NCBI GenBank assembly: GCA_002397275.1
Contig: DHAA01000053.1
Span: 1-32,207, forward strand
Direction: 5' to 3'
Origin: Thermacetogenium sp. UBA4966
GTDB lineage: Bacteria; Bacillota; DSM-12270; Thermacetogeniales; Thermacetogeniaceae
DNA length: 32,207 bases
The notes under the pieces are model-generated. The model worked only from the letters and a program-made list of their open reading frames with translations. It ran no database searches and was not told the origin of the DNA. The position numbers and the translations under genes were made by a program. Within the stretch, counting starts at the first letter, position 1. Each line of letters starts with the position of its first letter. Of the stretch, positions 24,290-32,207 are shown piece after piece.

Positions 24290-25372
24290 ATGGCGCCGCG
24301 TACAGTTGCACCGTTTGGCCCACAGCACCCGGTACTTCCGGAACCAATTCAGCTGAAAATCACTTACGAAAATGAAAAAGTGGTAGATGTGGTACCAGCC
24401 CTTGGTTACGGTCACCGCGGTATTGAAAAGGCCTGCGAATTAAATGAATACCCGAAGAACATACATTTGGTTGAGCGGATTTGCGGTATCTGCAGCTGCA
24501 TCCATGGGATCAGCTATTGTGAAACTGTGGAAAGACTCTGGCCGCTGGAAGTTCCGCCGCGTGCCAAGTACTTGCGTGTCATCTATTCAGAGATGAGCAG
24601 GCTGCACAGCCATCTGCTCTGGCTGGGACTGCTGTGCGACGCTCTCGGTTTTGAGAGTATGTTCATGCAGTTCTGGAGGATCCGTGAAAAGGTCCTGGAT
24701 ATTTTAGAGGCAACCTCCGGACACCGCGTCACGCAATCGATCTCCGTTGTCGGCGGCGTAAGGCGTGATATTGACGCCGAACAGGAAAAGACATGTATTA
24801 AAGTTCTGCAGGAAGTAAAGAAAGAAGCAGAATCCCTAATAAATGTCTTGGCCAGCGACCCCACGGTCAAGGCGCGTACAGTAGGGAAGGGCGTTTTGAC
24901 CAAGGAGCAGGCGATCCTGCTGGGAATTAACGGCCCTCACCTGAGAGCTTCGGGAGTTAAAGAGGACAGCAGGATGTTAGGGGCGCAGGCTTATAGCGAA
25001 CTGGGCTTTGAGCCTATCGTAGAAACCGCAGGGGATTGTTACGCCAGAGCGCTGGTGCGGGCGCGCGAGGCCCTGCAGTCTATTGAATTGCAGCTAGAAG
25101 CCTTCAGCAAGATGCCTGAAGGGGAGATCTTCGAACGCCCCAAGGGACGTCCGCCGGCCAATGAAGTAACTTACAGGGCTGAGCAGCCCCGAGGCGAGTG
25201 CTTCTATTATGCCAAAGGGAACGGTACCCAGCACCTGGAGCGCTTTCGTGTGCGGACACCGACCTTTGCCAACATTCCGTCGCTGCTAGTGATGCTGCCT
25301 GGATGTGAACTTGCCGATGTACCGGTTATTGTTCTGTCAATTGACCCCTGCATCAGTTGTACTGAAAGGTAG
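24290..25372 (+). CDS. echE: Ech hydrogenase large subunit with NiFe site
   Basis: 360 aa. Both nickel-ligand pairs are present: Cys65 and Cys68 (RICGICSCIHG) and Cys354 and Cys357 (DPCISCTER). This marks a real [NiFe] hydrogenase rather than complex I NuoD, which has lost these cysteines. The protein ends at Arg360, directly after the second motif, so there is no C-terminal peptide for a maturation endopeptidase to remove. Other family marks are PFGPQHPVLPEP, GYGHRGIEKACE and the long central helix region. No hyp maturation genes are in the window. Confidence 0.96.
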   Translation: MAPRTVAPFGPQHPVLPEPIQLKITYENEKVVDVVPALGYGHRGIEKACELNEYPKNIHLVERICGICSCIHGISYCETVERLWPLEVPPRAKYLRVIYSEMSRLHSHLLWLGLLCDALGFESMFMQFWRIREKVLDILEATSGHRVTQSISVVGGVRRDIDAEQEKTCIKVLQEVKKEAESLINVLASDPTVKARTVGKGVLTKEQAILLGINGPHLRASGVKEDSRMLGAQAYSELGFEPIVETAGDCYARALVRAREALQSIELQLEAFSKMPEGEIFERPKGRPPANEVTYRAEQPRGECFYYAKGNGTQHLERFRVRTPTFANIPSLLVMLPGCELADVPVIVLSIDPCISCTER

Positions 25373-25400
25373 CCCTGGAATATAAAGGAGGTGTAGCACA

Positions 25401-25769
25401 ATGCCAGTTATGCTGCCTACTGTTCTTCGCAACCTGTTCGGCGGTCCGGCCACCAGGATGTATCCTGTGCAGGTAAGGGAACCGTTTGCAGGGGCGCGCG
25501 GGCAGATAGAGTTTAACGACGATAAATGTATTCTGTGCGGCAATTGCGAAAAGCGTTGCCCGGCCGCGGCCATAGAGATCAACAAAGATAAAAATGAGTT
25601 GGTTTTCTATCCGGCGCGCTGCATAGTCTGTTTTGTTTGTGCGGAGGCTTGCAATAAGGAGGCCATCATCGAGGTCGATAAATGGCGGACCCCTTATTAC
25701 ACCAAGCCTGTTGAGGTGCATACGGCCAAGGCGAAAAAGGATAAAGCGAAAGAGAATAAAGTAGAATAA
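25401..25769 (+). CDS. echF: Ech hydrogenase ferredoxin-like subunit
   Basis: 122 aa. Two [4Fe-4S] motifs are present: CILCGNCEKRCP and CIVCFVCAEAC. A Lys-rich tail follows (KAKKDKAKENK). It accepts electrons from soluble ferredoxin and passes them to EchC. The ribosome site AAAGGAGGTG lies upstream of the ATG. It is the last gene of the operon and is followed by a strong terminator at 25792-25826. Confidence 0.94.
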   Translation: MPVMLPTVLRNLFGGPATRMYPVQVREPFAGARGQIEFNDDKCILCGNCEKRCPAAAIEINKDKNELVFYPARCIVCFVCAEACNKEAIIEVDKWRTPYYTKPVEVHTAKAKKDKAKENKVE

Positions 25770-25791
25770 AATCAAATGATGTTTGCCGGAG

Positions 25792-25826
25792 AAGCCCCCG
25801 CTCATATCGCAGCGGGGGCTTTTTTA
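25792..25826 (+). terminator. Intrinsic terminator of the ech operon
   Basis: AAGCCCCCGCT (25792-25802) pairs with AGCGGGGGCTT (25811-25821) around an 8-base loop and continues into a T-run to 25826. It is a textbook terminator and sets the end of echABCDEF. Confidence 0.95.
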
Positions 25827-25869
25827 TTCTTTTGTTCGGGCAGAGCTTGGGGAAGGGATGGTTTGCACC

Positions 25870-25898
25870 TTGTCCGGCATTTCAAATATAGTTATAAT
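25870..25898 (+). promoter_or_regulatory. Promoter of tatA-htrA
   Basis: TTGTCC (25870-25875), a 17-base spacer and a perfect TATAAT (25893-25898) lie just after the ech terminator and 19 bases before the tatA start. Confidence 0.7.
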
Positions 25899-25916
25899 AA
25901 AAGCGGGGTGAGTGAA

Positions 25917-26291
25917 ATGTTTGGAATGCTTAATATCGGGCCATGGGAATTAATTTTGATCTTGGTGGTGGTACTTATTGTTTTCGGACCGGGGAAGCTG
26001 CCTGAAGTCGCTCAATCCCTGGGAAAAGCGGTTAAGGAATTTCGCAAGGCTTCGTCAAACGCGCAGCGCATGTGGGATGAAGTGACCAAAGAAGAACCGG
26101 TTAAAACCGTAAAGAGCAGCGAATCCGGGCAGGGCGGCTCCTCTAATTCTAGCGGCAAAACCGGTGCAGAAGAGGAGATTTCCCCAGAGAGAGAGGGGCA
26201 AACGGCAGGCGGAGAAGCGCCGGCGCAAGGAACAGGCGATGATCAATCTCAATCTCAAGGTCGAGCGGATCAGGCCGAAAGTAAGGGGTGA
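25917..26291 (+). CDS. tatA: Twin-arginine translocase TatA/E family subunit
   Basis: 124 aa. It has one N-terminal membrane helix (WELILILVVVLIVFGPGKLP), the FGPGKLPE hinge and an amphipathic helix (VAQSLGKAVKEFRKA), then a long polar Gly/Ser/Glu-rich tail. It forms the Tat export pore for folded proteins. The ATG at 25917 has GGGGTGAG before it; in-frame codons upstream overlap the terminator and promoter and are not conserved. No tatC is adjacent. It is followed six bases later by an HtrA-type protease gene. Confidence 0.95.
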   Translation: MFGMLNIGPWELILILVVVLIVFGPGKLPEVAQSLGKAVKEFRKASSNAQRMWDEVTKEEPVKTVKSSESGQGGSSNSSGKTGAEEEISPEREGQTAGGEAPAQGTGDDQSQSQGRADQAESKG

Positions 26292-26297
26292 GCAGGC

Positions 26298-27440
26298 TTG
26301 AAGGTAAGGAAAACCATTATCGCGATGGTTTTGGTATCTTTTTTGGCCGGCATCACTTTTGCCGGGGGTATTCTCTTCACTTCAGGCAACTACTGGTTAG
26401 ACAAGGTGATGGGGAGTGAAAAATCCGAGCCCGCCCCTGATGTCAGCAGCCCTCCGGGTGTTGATGAGGGTACCATATCCGCTATCGTTGACAGAACCGG
26501 ACCTGCGGTGGTCAAGATAGAAACGTATGTGTCCACAAGCGAGCGCTCGGATCCTTTTTTTGACGACCCCTTCTTCCGGGAGTTTTTCGGGCAGTTTGAT
26601 ACTCCGCAGCAAAAGGTGCAGCATGGTTTGGGATCCGGTTTTATTGTTACCAAGGACGGCTATATTCTGACCAATGAGCATGTGGTTCAGGGCGCTCAAG
26701 AGATCCAGGTTAGTATTACGGGACAAAAGAGCGCGGCCGCCGCTAAGGTCGTGGGGTCTGATCATGAGCTGGACCTGGCTGTCTTGAAAATTGACGCGGG
26801 GAATGATCTGCCTGTATTGAAGCTGGGAAGTTCCGGCGCGGTGGCGGTGGGAAACTGGGTTATTGCCATTGGCAATCCCTACGGATTAGACCATACGGTG
26901 ACCGTCGGAGTGATCAGCGCTAAAGGGCGCCCGATAACTGTCCAGGATCGGAACTACACTAATCTTCTACAGACAGACGCCTCGATCAACCCGGGGAACA
27001 GCGGCGGCCCCTTGCTCAACCTGAAAGGGGAAGTGATCGGTATCAACACTGCGGTCGCTCAGGCGCAGGGGATCGGCTTCGCCATTCCCAGCGATACCGT
27101 GAACAGCGTTTTGAACGACCTGATCAAACAGGGTAAGGTGAAGAGGGGTTGGCTCGGTGTGGAGATACAGGACGTAACGCCGACGGTTGCTGATCATTAC
27201 GGCCTCTCTGAGACGGAGGGGGTGCTTCTGAGAAATATAGTCGAGGGGGGACCGGCGGAAAAGGCCGGTCTTAAACAAGGGGATATTATCACAGACATTG
27301 ACGGTAAAAAAGTTACAACCACAGGAGATTTACTGGAAATAGTCAGGGAAGCCGGGCCCGCCAAAGAGGTGCAGGTGACAATCTGGCGCGATAAAAAGGC
27401 GGAAACGCATGCGGTCAACCTGGAGGAACGCCCGGAGTGA
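26298..27440 (+). CDS. HtrA/DegP-type membrane-anchored serine protease
   Basis: 380 aa. There is an N-terminal membrane anchor at about 5-27, then a trypsin-like domain with catalytic His128 (TNEHVVQG), Asp159 (HELDLAVLKI) and Ser235 (NPGNSGGPLL). One PDZ domain follows at about 275-370 (RGWLGVEIQD, GGPAEKAGLKQGDIIT). It degrades or refolds damaged proteins outside the membrane. The TTG start at 26298 follows GGGGTGAG. It is in an operon with tatA, which fits envelope quality control. Which HtrA paralogue (HtrA, HtrB or YyxA-like) cannot be told. Confidence 0.95.
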   Translation: MKVRKTIIAMVLVSFLAGITFAGGILFTSGNYWLDKVMGSEKSEPAPDVSSPPGVDEGTISAIVDRTGPAVVKIETYVSTSERSDPFFDDPFFREFFGQFDTPQQKVQHGLGSGFIVTKDGYILTNEHVVQGAQEIQVSITGQKSAAAAKVVGSDHELDLAVLKIDAGNDLPVLKLGSSGAVAVGNWVIAIGNPYGLDHTVTVGVISAKGRPITVQDRNYTNLLQTDASINPGNSGGPLLNLKGEVIGINTAVAQAQGIGFAIPSDTVNSVLNDLIKQGKVKRGWLGVEIQDVTPTVADHYGLSETEGVLLRNIVEGGPAEKAGLKQGDIITDIDGKKVTTTGDLLEIVREAGPAKEVQVTIWRDKKAETHAVNLEERPE

Positions 27441-27543
27441 GTAGCGGTTGGTAGAGTCTTGCTGCATGCGGAGAGGAGAAGCCTGAAGGAATTTCCAGAC
27501 GAAGGTAGAATATATGTGTTAAATATTAGCGGGAGGGCTTGCG

Positions 27544-29953
27544 ATGCCCCCTTTTGTTTTAATTGCAGGCGCCTTTGCTCTGGGAATCGCTTTATCTGAG
27601 ATATATAAAAGCAGTTGGGTGTTGGCGGCGTTTGCCGCTGCCGTATTCTTGCTGGTCGCAGGGGTTTGGGCTTATCTGCAAGGCAAGAGACGCTCTTTCC
27701 TCTGGCTGCCTTTATTTTTTTTTCTGCCTGGGCTATGCCTGGATGGGCAGCGAGCAGATTGCTTTTCCCCAGCGATTGGAACCTTTGCTGGGGCATTATG
27801 TACAGGCGGAAGGGATTGTGGACGGTCTGCCCGCGGTTTATCCCAATAGGCTTGTCTTTGTGCTGGAGCAGCCTAGGGTCGCCTTGAATGAGGAGAAATG
27901 GCAGGGGAAAGGTAAAATCCAGGTTGTATATTATACCGGCGAACAGGAGAATGAGGCCTCTTTATCCCCCGGCGCTTCCGTCAAAGTGCAAGGCCTTCTG
28001 GATCTGGTCCCTGAGGCCGGATCAGCGGGGGAGTTTGATTACCGGGCTTACTTGGAGCGGCAGGGGGTTATCGCTCAGGTTATGGCTGAGAGTCCCCCTG
28101 AGATAATGGCGCAGGGGCGCGGTTTCGGCAGCTTCTGGGCTGCCCAGCGCGCTAAGATCGAAAAAAGCATCGACTCCTCCCTGCCGCGGGAGCAGGCGCT
28201 CTTTCTCCAGGGGCTGCTGCTCGGTTCAAAAGAGGGTATCGATGCCGATGACCGGGATATTTACCAGAAGACGGGGGTTATGCACCTCTTTTCTGTTTCA
28301 GGGCTCCACCTCGGTTTTGTTTTTATCGCGCTGATGGCGGCTGCCGGCTTCCTTGCCCTGAAGCGCCTTCCGACCTTTATCCTGGTAGCCGGCGGGCTCT
28401 GGGGGTATGCGGCGTTGATCGATTTTGCAGCCCCGGTGAGCAGGTCCGCGGTGATGGCCACCGTAGGATTGGCGGCCTACCTCTGGCAACAGCGGCAAAA
28501 TGCCGTGAATTCACTTGCCCTGGCTGCCCTGGCTCTTCTGCTCCTGCAACCGGCGCTGCTCTTTGATCCAGGCTTCCAGCTTTCCTTTGCTGCAACCTGG
28601 GGGATTGTTTACCTTGCGGTTCCTCTCAACGCTCGGCTCCCCTTTCCTGCAGGATTGCGGGAAGCGATAACTGTGCCTGCCGCCGCCCAACTCGCCGTTA
28701 TGCCGCTGATCGCCCTCTACTTTAACCAGGTTGTATTGCTGGGCATGGCGGCTAATATGATCGTAACCCCCCTGGCCGGGCTGGGGGTCTATTTAGGGCT
28801 GGCCGGTATGCTGGTGGCCATAGCCGCGCCGGGGGTCTGGAACCCCTTTTTTATGGCAGGCGGGGCGCTTTTTACTCCCATCAAATGGATGCTCGGCCTG
28901 TTGGCCGGGCTCCCGGGCGCCGCTTTTCTTGTTCCTTCGCCGCAATTGTGGCTGTGTTTGCTCTGGTTTATTATACTGGCCATTTTCGGCTGGTCTCTGC
29001 GGGAGGGGTTTACAGTTACTTTCCCGCATTTCCGTTTTCGCTCTGCAGCCTCCCGCTGGATCCTGCCCTCTCTGCTCGCTCTCTGTTTAGCTTTTGCTTT
29101 ATTGTTGGCGGGCGCCGGTGCGGGCGGCTCAGGGAAACTGGAAGTTACCTTTCTCGATGTCGGGCAGGGGGATGCCGTTTTCGTAAGGACCCCCGGGGGG
29201 CGCACTATGCTGGTGGATGCCGGGGGAAGCCCCTCCTACCGGAACAGTTCTTATGATCCCGGCAGACAGGTGGTCGTCCCTTTCCTGGTTAATAACGGCG
29301 TCAGGAAATTGGACCTGCTGGTCAACTCACACCCCCATGAGGACCATCTGGGCGGGATACCGGCTGTTCTGGATAATATAAAAACGGGCAGGTATCTGGC
29401 GTCGCCTGCGCGGCACCCGTCGCCGCTGGTGCTGCAGGTAGAGCAAAGGCTTGAGCAAAAAAAGATCCCGGCCTCCTATATCCGTACCGGGACCGAGATC
29501 AAACTCGATCCGGCTGTGCAGATCTCTGTCCTGGGGCCTCCTGAAAAGCTGTTCAGCGGGACCCGCAGCGATCTCAACAACAACTCCCTCGTGCTGCGAA
29601 TAACATATGGCAAGGTTTCTATTTTATTAACCGGCGATCTGGAGCAAGAGGGGATGGCTGAACTGGCTGCTCGGTTTCAGGACGGCGGAGCAACCGGTGG
29701 AATTAGGGCTGATCTGCTCAAGTGTCCTCATCATGGCAGCCCATACAGCATCAGCCCGGAGTTCGCCGCCGCTGTGCGCCCCAAGTTGGTGGTGATCAGT
29801 GTCGGTCCCAATAACTTCGGGCACCCCGATTCCCGAACCATCAGCTTCTGGCAGGAACGGGGGGCGCGTGTTCTGCGCACAGATGAAGAGGGGGCGATCA
29901 CCCTTATTACAGACGGCAATAAGCTTTTTAATCCCCAAAGCAGATCCCGGTGA
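27544..29953 (+). CDS. comEC: ComEC/Rec2 competence channel protein, split by a frameshift in a T9 run
   Basis: About 800 aa if the frames are joined. The N-terminal membrane part (MPPFVLIAGAFALGIALSEI to LPLFFF) is read in one frame from 27544. Just after the nine-T run at 27715-27723 the coding sense moves to another frame (CLGYAWMGSEQIAFPQ). Removing one T joins them perfectly. The second frame holds the Competence membrane domain (GVMHLFSVSGLHLGFV) and a C-terminal metallo-beta-lactamase domain (LDVGQGDAVF, NSHPHEDHLGG, CPHHGS). ComEC carries single-stranded DNA through the membrane. Explanations: sequencing error, polymerase slippage on the T-run, or a real broken gene. The 3' end overlaps pfkA by 26 bases tail to tail. 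Confidence 0.85.
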
Positions 29954-31007
29954 AGCGAGCGGCAAGAACGAGTTGGCTCTCAGGTGGAACAAAGTACGGC
30001 TTTTTTGTCGCTTCATCCAGAGGAACAGGTATGATCTCTTTACCTTTAAGGGCAACCATCAGGCCGCTGCGGCCGGACATGGCCAGCTCTGCCGCGGCGA
30101 CGCCGAAACGCGTGGCCAGGATTCTGTCCAGTGGAGAAGGAGAACCGCCCCGCTGAATGTGACCCAAAACCGTTACCCTTGTTTCCACTCCTGTTGCCTG
30201 TTCCACAAGTTTGCCCACTAAATGCCCGATGCCTCCCAGCCGCAGAGGGTCCCCGCTTCCTTCGATCCTTTCCCTGACCACATGTTCCCCGCTGGGGCCG
30301 GGGGCTCCCTCCGCGACAACGATGATGCTGAACGGCTTCCCTTCCCTTTGCCGTTCTTCGATTTTCTGCATGATGCTCTCCAAAGACCAGGGGATCTCCG
30401 GTATCAGAATCACGTCCGCGCCTCCGGCGACTCCGGACCAGAGGGCAATCCATCCGGCATAACGTCCCATTACTTCCAGAACCATCACCCTGTGGTGCGA
30501 TTCTGCTGTGCTGTGCAGTTTGTCCAGAGCCTCGGTAGCGGTAGCCACCGCGGTGTCGAAGCCGAAGGTTTGGTCCGTTGCCGCGAGGTCATTGTCGATT
30601 GTTTTGGGAACCCCCACAATCTGCGCTCCTTTTTCAACTAATTCTCTGGCAATGGATAAGGTGCCGTCTCCACCAATTGAGATCAAGTTATCCAGTTTAA
30701 GATCCCGTATGTTTTCCAGCAGGACGTCGGAAACGTCGCAGTATTTCGTTTTTCCCTCCGCTGTTTTTACAGGGAAATTAAAGGGGTTATCGCGGTTGTT
30801 CGTTCCCAGGATCGTTCCCCCGCGATGCAAAAGGCCGGAGATCGCATTTTTGTCGATCGGCATCCAGTTTTTATTGATGATCCCCCGGTAACCGTCTCTG
30901 AACCCCAAAACCTCCGCGCCGCCGGTAAACAGGGTTTTGGCCGCCGCCCTGATCACCGCGTTGAGCCCCGGGCAGTCCCCTCCGCCGGTCAGAATTCCCA
31001 CACGCAT
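29928..31007 (-). CDS. pfkA: 6-phosphofructokinase, mixed-signature PFK-A family
   Basis: 359 aa. It phosphorylates fructose 6-phosphate in glycolysis. Motifs are GILTGGGDCPGLNAVI (nucleotide loop), GGDGT at 112-116 and PKTIDND at 134-140, with MEVMGRYAG-type (LEVMGRYAGWIA) and LGHIQRGGSPSPLDR. The Gly in GGDGT is the residue that favours ATP; PPi-dependent enzymes have Asp there. The Lys in PKTIDND, however, is the one seen in PPi-type and long-group PFKs. So it belongs to the intermediate group, most likely ATP-using. The start has AAGGAGG just upstream. It is convergent with comEC (26-base overlap) and divergent from holA. Confidence 0.95.
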   Translation of the reverse strand: MRVGILTGGGDCPGLNAVIRAAAKTLFTGGAEVLGFRDGYRGIINKNWMPIDKNAISGLLHRGGTILGTNNRDNPFNFPVKTAEGKTKYCDVSDVLLENIRDLKLDNLISIGGDGTLSIARELVEKGAQIVGVPKTIDNDLAATDQTFGFDTAVATATEALDKLHSTAESHHRVMVLEVMGRYAGWIALWSGVAGGADVILIPEIPWSLESIMQKIEERQREGKPFSIIVVAEGAPGPSGEHVVRERIEGSGDPLRLGGIGHLVGKLVEQATGVETRVTVLGHIQRGGSPSPLDRILATRFGVAAAELAMSGRSGLMVALKGKEIIPVPLDEATKKPYFVPPESQLVLAARFTGICFGD

Positions 31008-31183
31008 AATTTTGCCTCCTTTCCGTAAGGGCCTTTCATTAAAAAAGTCTCTTATGTTAATATTGCACTCAGGGAGTAATAATCCTGCTCACAACCGCAA
31101 GTTCTGCGCTGCGCTCACAAAATTAACAGCAGGGATCAAAATCACCGGAGGAGAATAGAAAGACGTGAGGAAGGTGTGCTGCA

Positions 31184-32167
31184 ATGGCTGTAGTAAGTTA
31201 CGATCAGGCAAAGGATGCACTGAACCGGGGAGAGCTCCCTGCGTTTTTGCTTCTATACGGCGAGGATCGCTTCCGTGCCAGGGAGTTGATCCGGGGTCTG
31301 AAGAACTGTCTGCAAGCGCAGATTGATAGCATTGAATATCTGGAGTGGGGAGAGGAAACAGAGAGCAGGGTGATTGCCGAATCGTTGGAAACGCTGCCTC
31401 TGGGCGGAGCGGGGCGCCTCGTTGTGATCGCTTATCCGGATATTTCCCCGGCGAAACCCTATTTAAAGGTGAGCAACCCGCGCCTTGTCGCTGTATTTCT
31501 TCTAGAAAAGAAGCCGGGCAAAAAAGATTTGTCCGCTCTGGATGAACGTGTCTGGGCGGTCGAGTGCAAACCCCTCAAAGGGAAGGATCTGAGCAGATGG
31601 ATGCAGGGGGAGGCCGCTTCCAGGGGTAAGGATCTGCCCGCCGCCGCGGCAGAGTACCTGAGGTTTACCTGCGGCGAGAGCACCGCCTTGCTCAGCCGGG
31701 AGATAGAAAAGGCCTCGCTTTATGTGGGCCAAAAACAGCGGAAAATCAGTATGGAGGTGCTGCAAAATACGGGCAGCCGCACAGTGGGGCGCACCCTCTT
31801 TGAACTGGTGGATGCTGTGGCTGAACGCAAGGGGGACCTCGCTCTGGAGGTTATGCAGGAGCTTCTGGCTCAGGGGAAGCCGCCGGTTCTATTGGTTTCT
31901 TTGATTTCAAGGCATTTCATAGAGATGCTGGAGGCTTATTGGCTGCTGGAGGAAGGGCTTCCTCCCCGGGAGCTTCCCGAGGTCATGGGGCTGCATCCCT
32001 TCGCGGCCAAGAAACTGACGAAACACCTGCGCTCCTACCGTCTCCCGGAGATTGAGAAAATTATGGATGGCTTGTTGAAGCTCGATCTCTCGCTCAAAAA
32101 GGGAAAAGCCTCTCCGCAACTGATGATCACGTCATTTTTGGGCGAGTATTGCGCTTTAAACGGCTAA
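31184..32167 (+). CDS. holA: DNA polymerase III delta subunit
   Basis: 327 aa. Clamp-loader delta subunit (HolA/YqeN). FLLYGEDRFRARELI at the N-terminus is the degenerate nucleotide-binding start, and FTCGESTALLSREIEKASLY is the hallmark middle segment. FELVDAVAERKGDLALEVMQELLAQG and the late SLISRHFIEMLEA belong to the C-terminal helical domain. It opens the beta clamp during loading. The start is ATG with GAGGAAGG upstream. In Firmicutes it commonly lies next to comEC and rpsT; here pfkA separates it from comEC. A terminator follows directly. Confidence 0.95.
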   Translation: MAVVSYDQAKDALNRGELPAFLLLYGEDRFRARELIRGLKNCLQAQIDSIEYLEWGEETESRVIAESLETLPLGGAGRLVVIAYPDISPAKPYLKVSNPRLVAVFLLEKKPGKKDLSALDERVWAVECKPLKGKDLSRWMQGEAASRGKDLPAAAAEYLRFTCGESTALLSREIEKASLYVGQKQRKISMEVLQNTGSRTVGRTLFELVDAVAERKGDLALEVMQELLAQGKPPVLLVSLISRHFIEMLEAYWLLEEGLPPRELPEVMGLHPFAAKKLTKHLRSYRLPEIEKIMDGLLKLDLSLKKGKASPQLMITSFLGEYCALNG

Positions 32168-32174
32168 AGTGATA

Positions 32175-32202
32175 TTAAAAAACCCCTGAAAAGGGGTTTT
32201 TG
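32175..32202 (+). terminator. Intrinsic terminator after holA
   Basis: AAAAACCCC pairs with GGGGTTTTT around a short loop and ends in a T-run. It lies about ten bases after the holA stop and looks usable on both strands. Confidence 0.85.
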
Positions 32203-32207
32203 AGTTT

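Noticed and set aside
1..32207. CRISPR array, phage or insertion-sequence genes
   Set aside because: I saw no regularly spaced repeat series, transposase, integrase or phage structural gene. The two 31-bp repeats are only a pair.

Overview
The window looks like chromosome of an anaerobic, spore-former-type Firmicute (class Clostridia, Peptococcaceae-like). Evidence: the conserved block rplU-prp-rpmA-obgE-yhbY-proB-proA-nadD-yqeK-rsfS-leuS, an L27 with the Firmicutes N-terminal extension plus its Prp protease, strong AGGAGG-type ribosome sites with many TTG/GTG starts, cell-wall-binding type 2 repeats, and a complete six-gene Ech-type energy-converting [NiFe] hydrogenase operon as in syntrophic or acetogenic anaerobes. 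The species cannot be named from sequence alone.

Layout. (1) 1-7795, accessory surface locus: a leader of more than 1 kb with a clear cobalamin riboswitch (about 380-547), a terminator-like hairpin (679-718) and a second structured RNA of unknown class (about 860-1055). Two secreted proteins follow: a 594-aa PQQ-like beta-propeller protein and a 1472-aa modular wall protein with a propeller-like region, a transcobalamin-like DUF4430 domain and three CWB2 anchors. I read this as a B12-regulated surface system that may capture corrinoids; this is the most novel part of the window. (2) 7803-9470: a RelE/ParE-RelB/DinJ type toxin-antitoxin pair on the minus strand, then a MarR regulator with two palindromic operators and a small two-cluster ferredoxin. 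(3) 9593-16662: the core ribosome/GTPase/proline/NAD block. (4) 16719-19569: consensus promoter, a T-box-like leader that runs directly into a tRNA-Ala(GGC) gene, a T-box-style terminator hairpin and leuS. (5) 19702-29953: comEA and comEC, separated by echABCDEF, tatA and an HtrA protease; comEC is split by an apparent frameshift in a run of nine T. (6) 29928-32207: convergent pfkA, then divergent holA and a terminator.

How it fits together. Ech couples ferredoxin oxidation, H2 formation and ion translocation, and fits a fermentative or syntrophic lifestyle. The 5' accessory segment differs in style (lower GC in places, mosaic surface protein, toxin-antitoxin pair) from the conserved block that starts at rplU. 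Function calls for conserved genes are secure. The cobalamin-capture reading, the T-box/tRNA hybrid and the frameshift interpretation are inferences that need computation or comparison with relatives.
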